The notes beneath the pieces are model-generated. The model was not told the origin of the DNA, did no database searches, and worked only from the letters and a program-made list of their open reading frames with translations. Shown piece after piece: positions 1-14,778 of a DNA stretch of 64,000 nt. The stretch spans positions 25,436,650 through 25,500,649 of the forward strand of contig NC_134026.1 in assembly GCF_964204645.1 (NCBI RefSeq), in the 5' to 3' direction. Each line of letters starts with the position of its first letter. Positions within the stretch are counted from its first letter, which is position 1. This DNA is from Tubulanus polymorphus (taxonomy: Eukaryota; Nemertea; Palaeonemertea; Tubulaniformes; Tubulanidae). Both the position numbers and the translations under genes were made by a program.

Positions 1-3000
1 CTTTGCGTGAACCTATATGATTTCGCTTTTCTGGGTTGACAGTGGTTGAGTAGAATTGTATCTGAATTATCAAAATCTGGTCAAACGGATATTTGACACG
101 CGGATAAAGCCTGTGCCGAATAATGACTGATTACTATCGAACCTTTGAATACTTGTTATGTATTCGAGAAGCAGACTTCATTAGCCTTCTCGAATTGAAA
201 TTGCCCCATTGATCTGTGGATGAAATCAATCATTTGTCACTGACCTCTCTCCACTGGCAAAGGCAACGCCGAGAGCCACGACCATGGCGGAGTCCACTTA
301 CTCGCATTCGCAGCAACTTAATCGGATTGGCTTTAATGGCCACTTCAGCCTGAAAATCCAGAAATAAAATTACTTTGGTAAATGGCTGACTATCAAATTA
401 GACCGAACCACCGCTGCAATTCAATCTTCGGGGACTGGCGAATTAAGACTATTTGTAGTCTGTGCATTGCGCTGACGACCGTCCTGGGAATTAACCGAAT
501 ATGCATAGACATATATAACATGCTTTGTGCAGCGTTCCGGATTCAGTATTCTGAATTAGAATTCTAGAGAATCAATCTTAGCCTTGATTTTTTCAACCGC
601 TTAGAGACTTATGTTCGAAATAGTGAATGTTTCATGCAAACGCGTAATGTACGGCTGGTTTCTAAGTTTAGAAAAACGTAAATGAAAATTGATGATACAT
701 ATCTAAATATCTCCGTAAATAATTACCCAAAATTTATATCGGGAGGAAATTGAAAAAAATATCTTCTGAAAGTCGGAAAACAATCAAGATAGGAGTATGT
801 GAGTATAAAGCTCCATCTCTCTTCCGGCTGGGTAGATTTGAAAACTGCATATCAGAGTATCACAAATCTCCCAAGATATCGAAATTCGATCCTTTTATAC
901 GAAGCACGCAGAAAATATTGCCGCACCAACAACGCTCTTCAAGCCGAGCGAGGCGCACGACGCACTTGATTGATTTTATTCTTATTTGATCAAATTGGAG
1001 CCGAGCTGGGAGGCAAAAGACGACGAGAGGCGCATACGCAATCAATGGTTATTTGATTAAAGCGGCCGAGCGTCCTCAGACGACAGCGCTATGCATGCTG
1101 GGTAACCGACGACACAGCAGCCAGCTGCGTCACGTGGTGTGTATGAAATCGCAGCAAAACGCGAAGGTTAATTAAGATGTCAGTTTTAGCCACCGCCAGT
1201 CGATATCACCCTCGACATCCGTAATTACACGACAAGCCCGCCAGTCTTGTGATAACATTTATGTAAGATTGAAATTTGATGTGACGCGAAATTATCTCCA
1301 GCAGCTATATCGCAAAACGTAGTTTTTTTCGTTTTTCCCGAGATTTGACGTACGTAGAACTAGAATATGACTTATTTCCATGGTTATTTTTTGTCTCTTT
1401 CAGAATGGGAAAAGATTAGAAAATCCTTCCCTGATCATTAGTTGGAGATTGTGATACACGCATATGGTATATACGCTACCTTTACGCTTATCCCCGGCGA
1501 TAATATGGAAAGCTGAAACCAATACATATACACTACGAAATTACAAACCATTGGCAAATATCTGCATGCTTTTCAATTAACTTGGGCTTAGGAGCGCGTG
1601 GGTATGATATGATTTTATCTGTCAAGTCCGACACCACACCGCAGGCTTGATGTAATTGGCATGTTATGCATAGCTGTCAAAGCCATCCTGAATCTTGATT
1701 ATAAGCGGCCAGAGCTATAAACGAATACCTTTTTCAACTGCTGCCATCTTACGATAGATGTGATGTACTTCATGAAGCGCCAGAATGCAAACGAATGAAA
1801 GCCAGACGACAGCACAAATCGGGATGCCCATTGCCAGCAGTGGTTTGGCTTTTCGAATAATCTGAAAAAAACTAGAATCGAACCACAGTCGACTGGCATT
1901 ACAACAAGATGAGGGCTTATTTTGTAATCGGAAGACATTACTCGTTGGACTGTCCGATTTTAAGACGTTAACGATGTCATTTAAGATCGCCTTTCGGACC
2001 TGTCGAGTAATCCGAACCATAAACAGCCCCGGAAGCACGATTGCTGTCGGATTTTGGGATTAAAGGCAACTAAGAATGCCTTGTCGATACGGCTCAGCAT
2101 GTCTGGAGCATGCCCTTCACACCACCCCAATGCATCGCGTCGCATTAGCCACATTGCATCAGGACCTGTCATCCGAACACTTGGCAATCTTCAACCGCGA
2201 TTTATTTATATGCTTGCCCCACACCACTCAGCTCGTTGTCAAGAATACGCCGTCGTAATGAAACTGGGTGAAAATGGACGCCAATGCAAATAAATCACCG
2301 ACTTGCGCAATATATACTCGTTTTGTCGAAGCCGATATTTCCTCCAAACTATTATTGATCCGGTACTTTGTCGACAGAAAGGGTAATGGGAAATCTGCAT
2401 AAACAAAATTAGTGATATCAACCAAACAGCAAACTATGAAATGATGTGGCACGCATACAAATTCGCGTCAACTCAGATCTGTCTTGGGTTTGACGTCACA
2501 ACGAGTTTTTCGTCGTGATATTCTCGACTACGGTAGACTCTTTTGGAAGACGTAAACAAAAAAAACAAAAAAGAAACATCTCGGTAAAAATCATTTCAAA
2601 GCCTATAAAGTGACACAATTATTAATAACGTTGTGTCAAATGTTCGTTTCGAAGTATCACAGCATGATTAACTGGCCAAAAACCAACTACTGACATTGGC
2701 CTTAGGAAAATCCCTGAGATGATAATAACGACGTCGTTAGCGTACACACCAGTTTTCTCTTGCCGGTAACGGCTAATAAATCGGGGAATATTCTTTCGCC
2801 AGACAAATCTCAGCAGTTGCCAACATGTTCTGCAAGTCTGCGTCAGTCGACAGAAAACCAGCCCATAAATAACGACATCAATGCAATTGGACATTCAGCT
2901 CTCGAAGGTTCGGTCACAGTTGGGCGCTCACTGGCAAATAACGAATATCAAATAAGTACAGCGGGGAATGGAAAAGGTTAATGGCTTTTTGGTCCTTTTT

Positions 3001-4137
3001 GGCGAAGTAAGTTTAATTCGCTTCTGCTAGTTACAAAGTGTGCATACTGAGCATTAGTAATCAGAATATTGTGAGCAACTAGCGCAGTAAAAGTGGCGGG
3101 ATAATTAACATCATTAAATAATACGTCGGAGCAACAAAATGCGTGCTGTGTATGTAGAGGACAGGCGTTATCGCAGTGGAATATATTTACGTGCTTTTTC
3201 TCGTAATGCGAATTGTACGGTCAACCCAAGTCACGATCCTCAGTTCCCATCGACGCCCCTAGGGTTTGTCTCAGGAAAAATCGTTTGTTACGCTGCAAAA
3301 CCGTGTGATTGTTTAATATCAAGTGACATTAATAACTTGCTTGGCTGGATGACACTGATATCAAACAAATCACAAAATTGCACAGTACGTCTCATCAGAA
3401 CGCGCACTGACTCACGTTTCAAAGATTACATCATTGACCTGTTATTAATTGGTCTAAACCATCGCTGAAAATGAACAGTCAATTTCACAGTGTATGCAGA
3501 TCGATGCCGTAATTTGTCAGTTACGCCACAAAGCGCGACCACAATAGGTGGTAATTATGTTAGACGCCAGGTTCTTTAGCTTCAGTAATCGACAAAAATA
3601 TGGAAGGAAATAAACATATGCCACTAGTAATGAGAAATATGCCCGAACCTGATTAACTGCTTGGCTCGCTTGGACACAGATTAGGCGTTTGTCTTTAAGA
3701 ACCTGTGATCGATGTAATTTTTGTATTTTAGGGAAAGATAATTACACAACTCTTTTCCCTGATTCATACGAATAAATTAAATGAGAGATCGAGTAGTCTG
3801 GGGTTGGGTAATTAATCACTACTTCAGAACTCTGCCAGTGTTTTGTCAACAAACAGTGGGACTGCGGGCCCGGAGAACGACGTCAAATCCATCATCAGAT
3901 TTTTCTTAAATATTTACACATATTTCAAGTAGAGTGCGTGTGCAGCAATGCGGCATGTCGTGTACAAATATGCTGAATGTTTATAACGCTTAGTGGCCGC
4001 AAAAAACTAATCGACGCAGGAAAAAGTAGTGGACCGGGGCTGGAAAGTCGACATAATGATTGACTTTCATTGAGTTTAGTTTCGTAGCCACAGTGCCCTC
4101 TACATGAGATCTTGTTAGCTGAAACAAGAACATTTAT
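1..4137. other. Apparently intergenic, no supported gene
   Basis: I see no exon with splice sites and no recognisable protein here. The ORFs of up to ~109 codons, such as 3139-3468 (+) and 1715-2038 (-), are in the range expected by chance for this composition and show no family motif. No RNA gene is recognised. Confidence 0.5.
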
Positions 4138-4489
4138 TGACGCCTTGAAAAATAGTACATATATTATGTAATATTAATGATCAATGAAGTTATTTTGGAT
4201 TTTAATGTATTGAGAATTGAATCGAATTGCCCGGTTACCAGTCAACCCCGATATAGATGACGTAGTGCACATCCTCTCAAAAATAATTATCAACATTTAT
4301 CAAAAATAAGAAAAGAGTCATAGAATATATTTGTTACAAAATAAGCGCCAAAATTCACGATTGTAATTGTTATTTCGAAACGCCAATATTGATGACGTAG
4401 TGCACATCGACTACTGACACACTTAAATAACGCGTACTAGGTATCACTGTTAAACATTAAACATTATCGCAACGGATTTTACGACGTCA
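4138..4489 (+). mobile_element. GACGCC-type MITE, copy 1
   Basis: This is a non-coding element of ~350 bp. It begins TTGACGCCTTGAAAAATA and ends TTTTACGACGTCA, so the ends are imperfect terminal inverted repeats (the end reversed reads TGACGTCGTAAAA). It aligns along its length with copies at 47903, 60130 (inverted) and 60928. Shared landmarks in order are: GAATTG then CCGGTTACCAGTC, CCCCGATAT, GATGACGTAGTGCACATC at 4256-4273, GAGTCATAGAATATATTTG, a second GATGACGTAGTGCACATC at 4391-4408, and GCAACGG before the end. It has no coding capacity, so it would be non-autonomous. A target-site duplication is not clear. Confidence 0.75.
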
Positions 4490-7400
4490 GAAACACTGAT
4501 GGTTTCGTGGACGGCTAACAAGACTGAATATTCTGGCAAACCTGGGCTCGGTTCCACAGGGTTCATTTCTAAGTATATGTTTGATCCAAAAGTCAAAGTC
4601 GAATCCACAAAATATGGATTCCTGAAGCTGAATGTTGTTGCAATCAATGAAGTGATATCAGCCCTAGGCTAGTAGGTCTACATCTTTTTATAATATTGCG
4701 AAAGCTCTTGTATGTCGATAAAAACAATAACTGTACATATATTGCTTCCCATCTATCATCAACAGACCTCCCATAGTAGAGTTCAATGTGAGGTAACCCT
4801 AAGTGTCCCATCTACTGTTATAACGTCCGGCAAAATATACATTTGTTGGCTCTGTATCGGTGGCAATAAGTATGGCTATAAATTCCGGAAACTGTCTCTG
4901 CCATGCAAGGGTGGATGAATATCTGAGCATCGTCCCAAATGAATTTTTTATAATTTTTTCGTCGGCAATGCTAATGCGATATATTACATTGTGGTGAAGT
5001 GTTTCTGGTTGAAATCGAAGGATACAATTTTTGCAAGTAGCATAACATATAATCCACTAAAACTCTCGATTTATGTCCGATTGTTCAGAAACGATCAATT
5101 TTCATGTGAGTCGATTGTTGTGGCGAAGATTGACAGTTCTACAGATAAGTCTTATCTAACGCTAGGAAATAGTAACCCCTTTGACAAAATGATGAAGAAT
5201 TCGATAAATCAAATCGAAATTACAGCTCGGATTCACTCATATTCTATATCCCACGCACTCCACATAATGGATGCTGAACGCACACGCAAGGTGTGGATTG
5301 AGCACGTTCTATTCGTTGAGCTCATCACTATGGTGGCTGATAAGAAATTTGGGTAAAACTATTCAACGCAAACTATTCTTTGCAATGGATAAATTTCGTA
5401 ATTATCTTTTTTTTCTCGCCAAACTGCGCTTCTTCGAATTCTGAAATATTCAGGAAGCTTCCCGCTTAGAGAAGGCTATCATCAATCATATCTCAGTTCT
5501 GAGAATTCTAAATGAAAAGTAGTTAATCATTGAAATAGTGTCTATTTGATGGCCATTTAGATGGATATTACATGTTTACCCTGTGACTCACATAACATTA
5601 ACACTGTCTGCATGGTGGTAGTGTATCCTCGAGTTTTTTTAATGGCGTGAAGGTCTATTTGTAAATGGCATCATGATGAGAACGGAACGGGTAAACCTAA
5701 TGCTGACGAAGTCACAGTGTCTATTAAAAAGTGAAGGACGATTGTAAACTAATAACCGTGAGACCAACAATTATCTTCTAGACTCTACGCATGTGAAAGC
5801 ACAAGTGTTGAGAACTACTGAAATATTGTGGTCATCATTCAGAGCACCAGCGTAGAGATCTACGTAAATCACAAAAATAAAACTTTTCAATTATCAATTT
5901 CCTGATATCCACGCTGACGTCTTGTTAAACTTTGAACATTTTTCGTATTTCTTAATGACATGATTGAATATTCTGAACAGGATCTTCGTATCCATCAGCT
6001 TGTTGATGAAATATTCCCAAGAGATATAGGTTTTGAGGCATTAAAATAAATCACCGAACAGCCGAAGGAAATTGAAATCTATTTGGTCGTTTCTTTCGAA
6101 AATTTAATACAAGAACGTGTCCCATGTGGTCGGGTGATGTTGAATTTAAAACAACTCAATTTACCCGACTTTCCTCGGCTAAGTTGTCAGCCTCGCTTTC
6201 TTTGCAAAGGCATCCCCATTAACAAATTTGTAAGGTGGGTTTTTTGAGAAATTTTCCACCGTGTATCGTGAATTATTTTCAAGCTGAAGTGAAAATCCTG
6301 AGAGTTGTCTAGAATAGAAATGTTACGAATAATAAAAAGTTGTGTGAAACTTCTAAACGCTGTATAATGCAAGTACTCCGAACAAGAAAGTACCGGCACG
6401 TAAGACGCCTGAGACAGCATCGGTTTTTAATGAAAATACAGTATAGGTCTTATATAGATCACATTATATCAATGAGAATTCTGCAACCCGATTATATGCA
6501 GTCCAAACAATGCTACCAGTGGCGTTCAGAAATCGAACAACCGAGGCAAACTTCTGATCAAATAGGGATTTGTTCAGCGAAGAGAAACGAGCGTCGCTAG
6601 AAAATGAGTAAGCCACATTGCAGCACATTTTATTGTCTTCTGACTCAGACATTGTGACAAATAGCGAAAAATGACATTATTTTCTAGCATAACAAGCGAT
6701 ACTGGCAACGCGGAAGATGGATGAGAAGAATTTGTAAGAGCAGATTACTATGCCACTCGACGTGATGTGGTGTCGCACAACGATTCGGTTCCTGATTTGT
6801 TTGGCATTCCTTCACCGAAAGTGTAATAGCGGACACATGCCTACCACATATGCAACGTCTGCACGAAGACCGGGGAAACAGATTTGCATAATTGAATCTT
6901 TATTGGTTCTGAGATTTTCAAAAAACGCGACCCAGTGTAGTAAATCTTATAACACGCAACGGGTCGATAGCTTGCCCCGTGTTACTGTATGCGAGACAAC
7001 TTTGGCGAAGTGACAGTAAAAACGACAACTTAGCATGTAGTCAATGTCAACAAAAATTCAGATGACAAGAGTTATTGCAACCGAATCGCGCCCACTTAGT
7101 CTGTTAAATTGCCGATTTATGACAACAAATATAATCTCTTGACAGGCAATATGACTATTCGAGCAATCGGAATTAGCCAAATCACTGAAAGCTTTTACTG
7201 AAAATCCGCAATTGCCACGTCAAACTTTAATGTGCATTATATAGACTCGATTCATTTATTAATCTATCAGTAAAAGGGTAATCAGTTGAAAGTTTCCAGT
7301 CGTTAATTGAATAAAGGTAGCGACGATTTAGATGCAGCGGTGCCGAGACTAATCATGCAGATATTGTTCGCTTCATAGCTCAAGGCCATTTACCATTTTT

Positions 7401-10400
7401 TTTTACAAAATGCAATACAATATGCTATTGTCTACGAATAATAGTGTTCACAGAATATTTGACGAACGTGGGGACTAACTAATCCATGCTTATAAAGATG
7501 CTCCACTACCCCTGCCATAATAAAACCGCCTGCACGGATCGGCCGGAAGTAGCACACCATCGACACGGAAGCAAGGCGGATGTCACCAGACTGTTGGCTT
7601 CTGGGCAATGCGTTGTTTGAAAATATCTCAAATGACGAGTCTCTTTCAACTAGACACAAAGCTGGTCAACCTTTTTTCAAATGAAAGTGTAGAAATGACA
7701 CTAAAGATCGAATATCTAATAAGTAGTGATCACATGATTTTGATATTGTCAGGAAGATGTCCTGAAGGGCTGTCGTGTGAATAATACTCCTGTGGCTGAA
7801 ACCTTCGTTGTACGAACAAATCTCACATAATTAAGAAGACTGATCACAGCTAGATGCAACAAACATTCAAAAACTAATCTGTAATCTGTTTGAGGATATT
7901 TGTTCAAGATACGAAACGGAGACCGTGTTTACGCATGCAAAACTTGGACGACGGACGCGCGCATAATGAAAGGCTTGTGAGAATAGTAACATACACCATT
8001 ACGAAAATGAGAAAAGTTGAGGAGACATTTATGAAGACAAATGTTACTGTTAAGCTGACTGTAATGATGAAACAGTATCTTTCTATTTCGTAGTTAACTT
8101 TTATTGCGTAATGTGCTCGGGGTATTAGGTTTCCTTCATTTAAAACCGACAGAACGAAGATTATCGGCAAAAATTCAATTTTCGTTTTGAACTACTTTTT
8201 CCAAATTTAAGCGAATACGGTTAAGGTAATAACCGTTCGAGCTGGGAAGCAGTAGACATTTCGTCGCTGTACATTTGGCATCATCATTAAACTCCATTAC
8301 CATCGAACATTACTACGATTTCAGTCGTTAACAAGATCGTTATCGGTACTGCAGCAGGAAGCGAATATTGTCTCCTAATAATGCTAGAGACATTCTTCAC
8401 ATTTGTTAGGGTCAGAGAAACATTATCCTTACTCGTACTTAGAGAGAATAACAATAACGAAGTCTAAGTAATTTATATATGTTGAATAAAGTGTCACAAT
8501 ATATTGACGTCTATCTTATTTATCCACTGACGTCATGACAGTTTCGGGAATTATTCTAAATCCAATCTCCGGTTCTCCGAGTATATGGGAATTAGAATAA
8601 TTACCGAAATAGGGTTTTTCACTGAATAAACTTAGGAAATGCGTCTATACCGTCGCAGAATTTATCTGTTTGATTACTGGAAAAAACAAGAAAGCTTAAA
8701 CATTCTATACAAAATGCACCTTAGGAGGAGTTCAAAAGACTATATCTTTTGAATGAATACTTGTATTGTAAGTTAATATCTATGAATGATAGCCCTTAGG
8801 ATTAATGCTGGCCAGTCGGGACATGGGCAGATCCTCGTACCTTCTACTGTTGTTATGTTACGTCAAAGTCTCCAACCGAAAAACAAACTATATGACGTCA
8901 CGTACAATGTAAGGTCTGTTCGCTGTAAGGTAATGGGGGCTCGAATCCGGATTTATCGGCATCGACAATGAAATATTCACCGATTCTTATTGAATCTAAC
9001 TACGTTTTAATTAACTAACTTCAATGATGATTGAATTCTTATTTCATCATACCTGAGTCATAATGCTCCATATCAGCTGCGTGTCGCGCATCTCAATTAC
9101 AACATTTCCCAAGTTGATCTTAATTGATGAACTCTGTTAGTATTGAGGACACCAGTCCCAAATGAAGGTTCATTGATGAATTTCAATTGGCTATGACACT
9201 TAAAATGCATCAAGAGCGACGAAAATCGTGTACTTTTGTTGGAATTCTATTTCTTATTCTTTGTTGGACCAAGTACACATCATGTATTTCAATGTAGATT
9301 ATTGCAGACCCATTTGCAAATTTACAACAAACTTTGACGTATCAGGTACTCAAAACTAACCATCCCAGCTGAAGTAAGTTATGCCATCTTAATGTAGGTT
9401 AAGTCGTAATGGAGCTAGTGAGAAGAGCGCGAAAATTTCAGATGCAACTTGGGAGTTTGAAGACGGATCACTGAGCTGTCGAGTTAATGTAATAAGAGTC
9501 GTTAAAGAACTGATTGTTCGGGACGAGTATGATGGATGGGTGGATAACATACAGCAAGATGATGATGATTGGTACATGATGCTGCAGAAAATACTTCAAT
9601 AAATTGATGCATTCGTCATTACGTTCTGTTTACATATTGCGCTATGCATGTAGTGTGAAACGGAATCTATATCTCAATTACATATGATTAACAACTCTCT
9701 GATTTGATATTGCATTTCCGGATTCACTAATACGTGAATTCCGAAGGATAACATTCCCATTTCAATAAATACGACATATATTTCGGATGAATATAGAAGA
9801 TTTCCTTTTTGGAAATCGATGGATGACGACGGTCCTTGGAATACGCCATTCCATTAGTTCTGAGTTTAAGTTTGAGTATAGAGTGTAAACTTTGGAAGAT
9901 TTATCGTAATTCTAGAGTTAAACTTAACCGACAGGAACTGTTTCCCAGGCATATATTTCAATCTGCGACACGAACGCTGTGAAGTATTGCTTCGCTTATC
10001 ACTGATGTTCTGAAACCCGATTGATTCGGGACACCCCGAATGAGCTCTTAACAAGGCATTTTCGACAGCAATACATCACATTTTATATCCACCGGTCGGC
10101 GTTAGGTTTGTAACTATTGCAGAAAATTGCATGATTTTTGCATGGAAACTAATGCTTCAAGGAACGTCGGTGGTCTTCTGCCTGATGCATAAAGTGGTAC
10201 TGCTGGTAATTGAATGGCAGGATGGTGTCAGCGTAAATCTTGCTGATGCGATGTTCCAGTAACAAACGACCTGACGGGAGAGCAATAAAACGCCACGCAA
10301 TGGGGTGCGCTAGTCGAAATGACCGGGAAAGATAAAACACATTTTTAACGCGTGGACTCGGGGGTGAATTATTGATGGACAGGATGACTTGTCTGGCTGT

Positions 10401-13400
10401 TAGGTGTATCTATTATACTGTGCGAGGAGTGCCATTTTTCCAATCCAATGTATAAAGGTGTAGAAGCTGGAATGATTAGTTACATCGCGATTAAAAACGA
10501 TTTATATTACACGTATGGATTGTTGGGGGAAAACCTTAAAGCAGCACTTTCGCAGGCCAGTTCTCAGTTAAAAATAAATAATTCCCTCAATTCATTCTTA
10601 TTCCCCCGGGGGCAAATAAATAATGGCTCTCCACCTCTGGTATAAGAAAAAAGCTTCGGCGGAGTTGTTTGCCACTGTTTCTTATGAATGTCAAAGTTCG
10701 CAGGGCTCAAAGTATTAACTAACAACGCAAAAATACGAAATCTCTAAGCTACGCACGTTTTGGCGACTGTCAAACGCATTTCGTCGAAGATTTCCTCTAT
10801 AAATGACGACCTGACCCGGCGCATATCTCGATTACCCGGCGGGTTCTCATCCGCCAGATCCTATCAGGATCGTGCGCGCTTCAGTATCAGTTCATGATGT
10901 TTATTCAGCGAGAAAAGGCCGGTTCTCATCGTCTTGGTATATAATGAAAGCTCACGTAGCATCGAAAACGCGATGAAGGGGACAGATATTTGGTGAACAG
11001 AATATCGCCTCTCAAACCAAGTATAAAATTAACTTGCGCGTGTAGCTACATAACAATGAGAAATCTTCACTTAAAATCAAAACTGCACGGCAATACATTT
11101 CAGGCACTATCATCGATCATCTTTAGTTTAAAATTGAAATCTGGTGTAAAGGACTGAGGTCGGGAGGGGTTGATATCACTTTACCAAGCGTTGTTATCTT
11201 CAAATATGTCAGCGACATACATAAACATGGGACCGCTGCCCGATCGAACGAATGCAATTCATACTACGACACCATCCCATTTATTCTGCATAATATGACC
11301 GATTTGACACGTTCCTTGATTGCCTGTCACATCGAGAATAAATTGGCCTTGCTGAAGCTTTACACCGGGTTCCTTTCCATTTTGAGTACAACTAAACAAG
11401 AACTAGAACCGACGCGCGTCATTTTCCACCGTAGACTCGTTTATTATAGTATTTTTACTAAAGCATTGAAACAGCAGCAGTCAGTCCGAGAGAAAACTTA
11501 AAACAATACAACGTACAAAATACAGGGTTTATTGAGATGATTGTGACATTCTACGGTCGTCATCATGTCGTAACAATTACATGTATAAATTTTGTCCATT
11601 TTTTTCTAAAATGATACATGATGAGTAAGAATGTCATATTACACAATAGATTATCTATATCTTGCACGAATTAAACTCAGTTAACTTCTTACTAAGACCT
11701 GGTATTACATGACATCATGCACTGCAGTCATACAAAGATAACATGATCTGCACAATAAATGATCGTACAGTATAGACTGTGCTCAACTAGAAACTGCAAT
11801 AGCCTTAAGAATATTTTTCTCTGCTATATAAACATGTATACAAAGATCTGGAAATACAAATTACACGAAATGACATTGAACGTAGAGAAAGAACATGATA
11901 ACCTTGTATTCATTGATGGAGAAACGATTGAAAAAATATTTATTCATCATCTTCAACCTTACTTATCTACAGTCGAGTAAACGTCGTTAAAAAAACCATG
12001 GAAGGTACTAAATGTATGCTTATATATATATGTATATATAGCTGTTTGTAGTTACAGGAAAATTCGTTGACGTTCGACAAACAACATACGATAATCAATG
12101 GCATTTACAGTCTCATAAAGACTACGGAGCTAGTTTGACACAGTATCATCGATGTCACACGTGAAGGCGGAATAAGTCACCTGAATGAGTATTCAGGTCA
12201 AGAGTCCCTTTCGTATCGAGTCAAACGAAGCCTTAAGTGGTAACGGTTGCAACTGATACAGCTGTCTGCTTCCCTAGGTCTTGTCGATATCTTATCAGGA
12301 TGGTACACGTCTGAAAATATTTGCCTTACGGATAATTCTACCGATTAAACAAACCCCGTTCCACCGGAGGCTCGTGGCGAATATGCTTTATTTGATGTAA
12401 TTGATTCACCAACCGAGCCTGGAACGAGATGTGCTTTAGTCCCAGAGTTAAGCAGAAATGCTCTCTCAAGTGTCTCAGAAATTAACTTTACACAATATGA
12501 CCTTTTTATTTCATTGGCTACTTCGGTCTTTCGACTGTAAGATGTCAGCGCCGTGGAGAGTTTATCAGTTTACAAGCCTCTGAGCCCGTCTCAAAGTGAC
12601 TTTGTAGCGCGAAAGTCATTTTCGAAATTGCCGAGGCCTAGCGTATATCAGACCTCTTCCATTATTATTCTATGTACAAATTTCATACATCATCTTTCTT
12701 TTATTACAAAATGTTTTATACCATCTACAATCATGTAAGAGAATATGATGAATAAACATTCATTTGAATTGAATTGTATGACGTACATATTTACGTAATA
12801 CACAGATAAATTTGGCTTTAACTGAAACTTCAGTAGATCCATCGCTTCATGTGAATTGAGCAACTAGCCTGACGTTATCAGCTAGAGTATCAGAGTTTTA
12901 AGTTTACAAGTTAAGCAGTTGCATTGTAGGTAATTTTATCCATCAATGAGATGAACGAGCTTGTCAAATGAATGAATCGTTGATTAGACAAACCAATGAC
13001 TGTCATCAACACGGGGACAAACTAATTAACCCGGTCTAGTCTGGCTGCATTAACTTTCGATTCCGGAAAAAGACCGCATTAATGAAGTGCATTAGCCATT
13101 TCTATGTTTCCCATACATGAAATTCCAAAATAAGCAAAGCCTCTGTCGAACGGGTCAATGCTTTCATATAGCTCAATAATCATTCAAACTAACTGGATTA
13201 TCGGTAAATTAGAAATCTAAACGGAAATAGCATTTTTTTAATTGCCAAAGTTTAAACTGTCAGAAAATCTGAAGAATCGTGGCATATGAGCAGTCGATAT
13301 TATTGGGTTGGTATATTTTATACAGTACATAGCGGTAAGTAATGAATGTGTTCCTTTAAGTAACCGAGTCGACAAGTTTAACTAATGTCTTCTTCGGTTA

Positions 13401-14778
13401 TCTACATAAATATAGCGGCAAATACAATCGCTACAGCTGTTTCTCGAAATAAATCAACATCCTCGCATTCACGAGATGCGGCCAATTTCGAAGCGAACAA
13501 TAACGGTCAATGCAGCAAACAATGGACGAGATTAATTTGGCCGGTGGTCGTGATTCATGGTCCGTTTGAACGGCGGCTTCTGGTCAGCTTGCCAATGGTC
13601 TGCCGAAAACGATTCAAAGAGGACAGCCCGCTGAAAAATGAGCAGTACTTGGTTAATTGAGCTGACAAACCCACGTCGTCGGTCCAGTCAGTTGTGAATA
13701 ATGAAACCGAGGGATGTTGGCAGTTTGAACAATTGCTCAGTTTTCAAACGGCATCTAATACTGCGCCAGAATACCCAAAAATACTGGAACTACTACGATA
13801 TTACAGTTTTTACCAGGAGAAACCGCCTATCACTGGGGAATAGTTTTCACTAGATACGAGATATCTTTATACGGTAGAATCCCACATCACAGAAAAGAAA
13901 AATGAGTCAGTTTTTTTTCCTTTTTCAGTTTTCGTTTTTGCTATATCCTATTAGTCATCTTTAGGAATATTTAAGTTACAAGTGACTATACTTGAAACGT
14001 CCAAATGAACTACTAGCTCAAGGCAACATGTCAGACCCATTTTTCTTTTCTATATTGTCATGTTTCCTTTTTGTATCGTGGGATTTATCGTTTCAACGCG
14101 GATAGAGCGTTTTGATCAAGATTGCTATGCGAGATATCTTGCATAATATCTGGGTCGTGCGGGCAAACTTTACGTCGACTAGTACTGCGTTCATCCAATA
14201 TTCACTATCATTGCTTGTCGCTTTTTTAAGTCATCGCGCTTCCATCGCGTCGAATAATCAGTCAGTGTGTGGCAGCGGATAATTATCGAGTACTCATTCA
14301 AATTTGATCAGATTTCCTGATTGCATGCATGTTAGTGAGTTAATCAAGAAAGTCAATCATGTCTTTATCACATAAACTAACGGCCATTCATCATAAACGC
14401 ACTGAATTACAACGGCAGGCATTAGGCGACGTGATGACGCCAAAAAACTACGACCTTGCAACGTACGGTGTATCTGAGAAATATCCCTGAACATCCTATC
14501 ATAACATTCAATCATCACAAAGACAGTATTCTCACTTTGCAAAAAATAATACGCAGCAATACACCACGATTTGTATTTTTCACCAGTAGTTAAAAATGAC
14601 CAAACAACATATGGGAAGATTTGATGGTAAACCCCAGGGACCAATCACCCATATATAGTGTTTGACCAAGTGGCAAACAAAGTACAGTAGAAGTGAGCCA
14701 TGTGCATATTTTGACAGAGTGCTGTGTTAACAGAAGAGAGTCTTATTGAATGACAACTTTCTATTTGCAGTGACAATG
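4490..14778. other. Intergenic region downstream of CAAP1
   Basis: No gene is supported here. The region contains one foldback (8542-8609) and a short AT microsatellite near 12020-12041. Several ORFs of 60-121 codons are unconvincing: 4991-5356 (+) starts at a GTG, and none carries a recognisable motif or paired splice sites. The 3' end of the CAAP1 transcript must fall at the right end of this interval. Confidence 0.5.
8542..8609. repeat. Foldback with 22-bp arms
   Basis: The left arm is 8542-8563 and the right arm 8588-8609. The two arms are inverted copies differing at two of 22 positions, with a core of AATTATTCTAA against TTAGAATAATT, separated by a 24-bp loop. The structure would form a stable hairpin and resembles the relic of a short palindromic element. 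A CRE-like TGACGTCA lies just to the left near 8528. Confidence 0.7.

Noticed and set aside
3139-3468. 109-codon plus-strand ORF with an acceptable start context
   Set aside because: Mixed composition with no motif, and about ten ORFs of this size are expected by chance in 64 kb.
8938-8948. tRNA B-box-like GGGCTCGAATCC
   Set aside because: No A box at the right distance and no cloverleaf pairing.
10603-10612. CCCCCGGGGG palindrome flanked by TTATT/AAATAA
   Set aside because: Too short to interpret beyond a chance palindrome.
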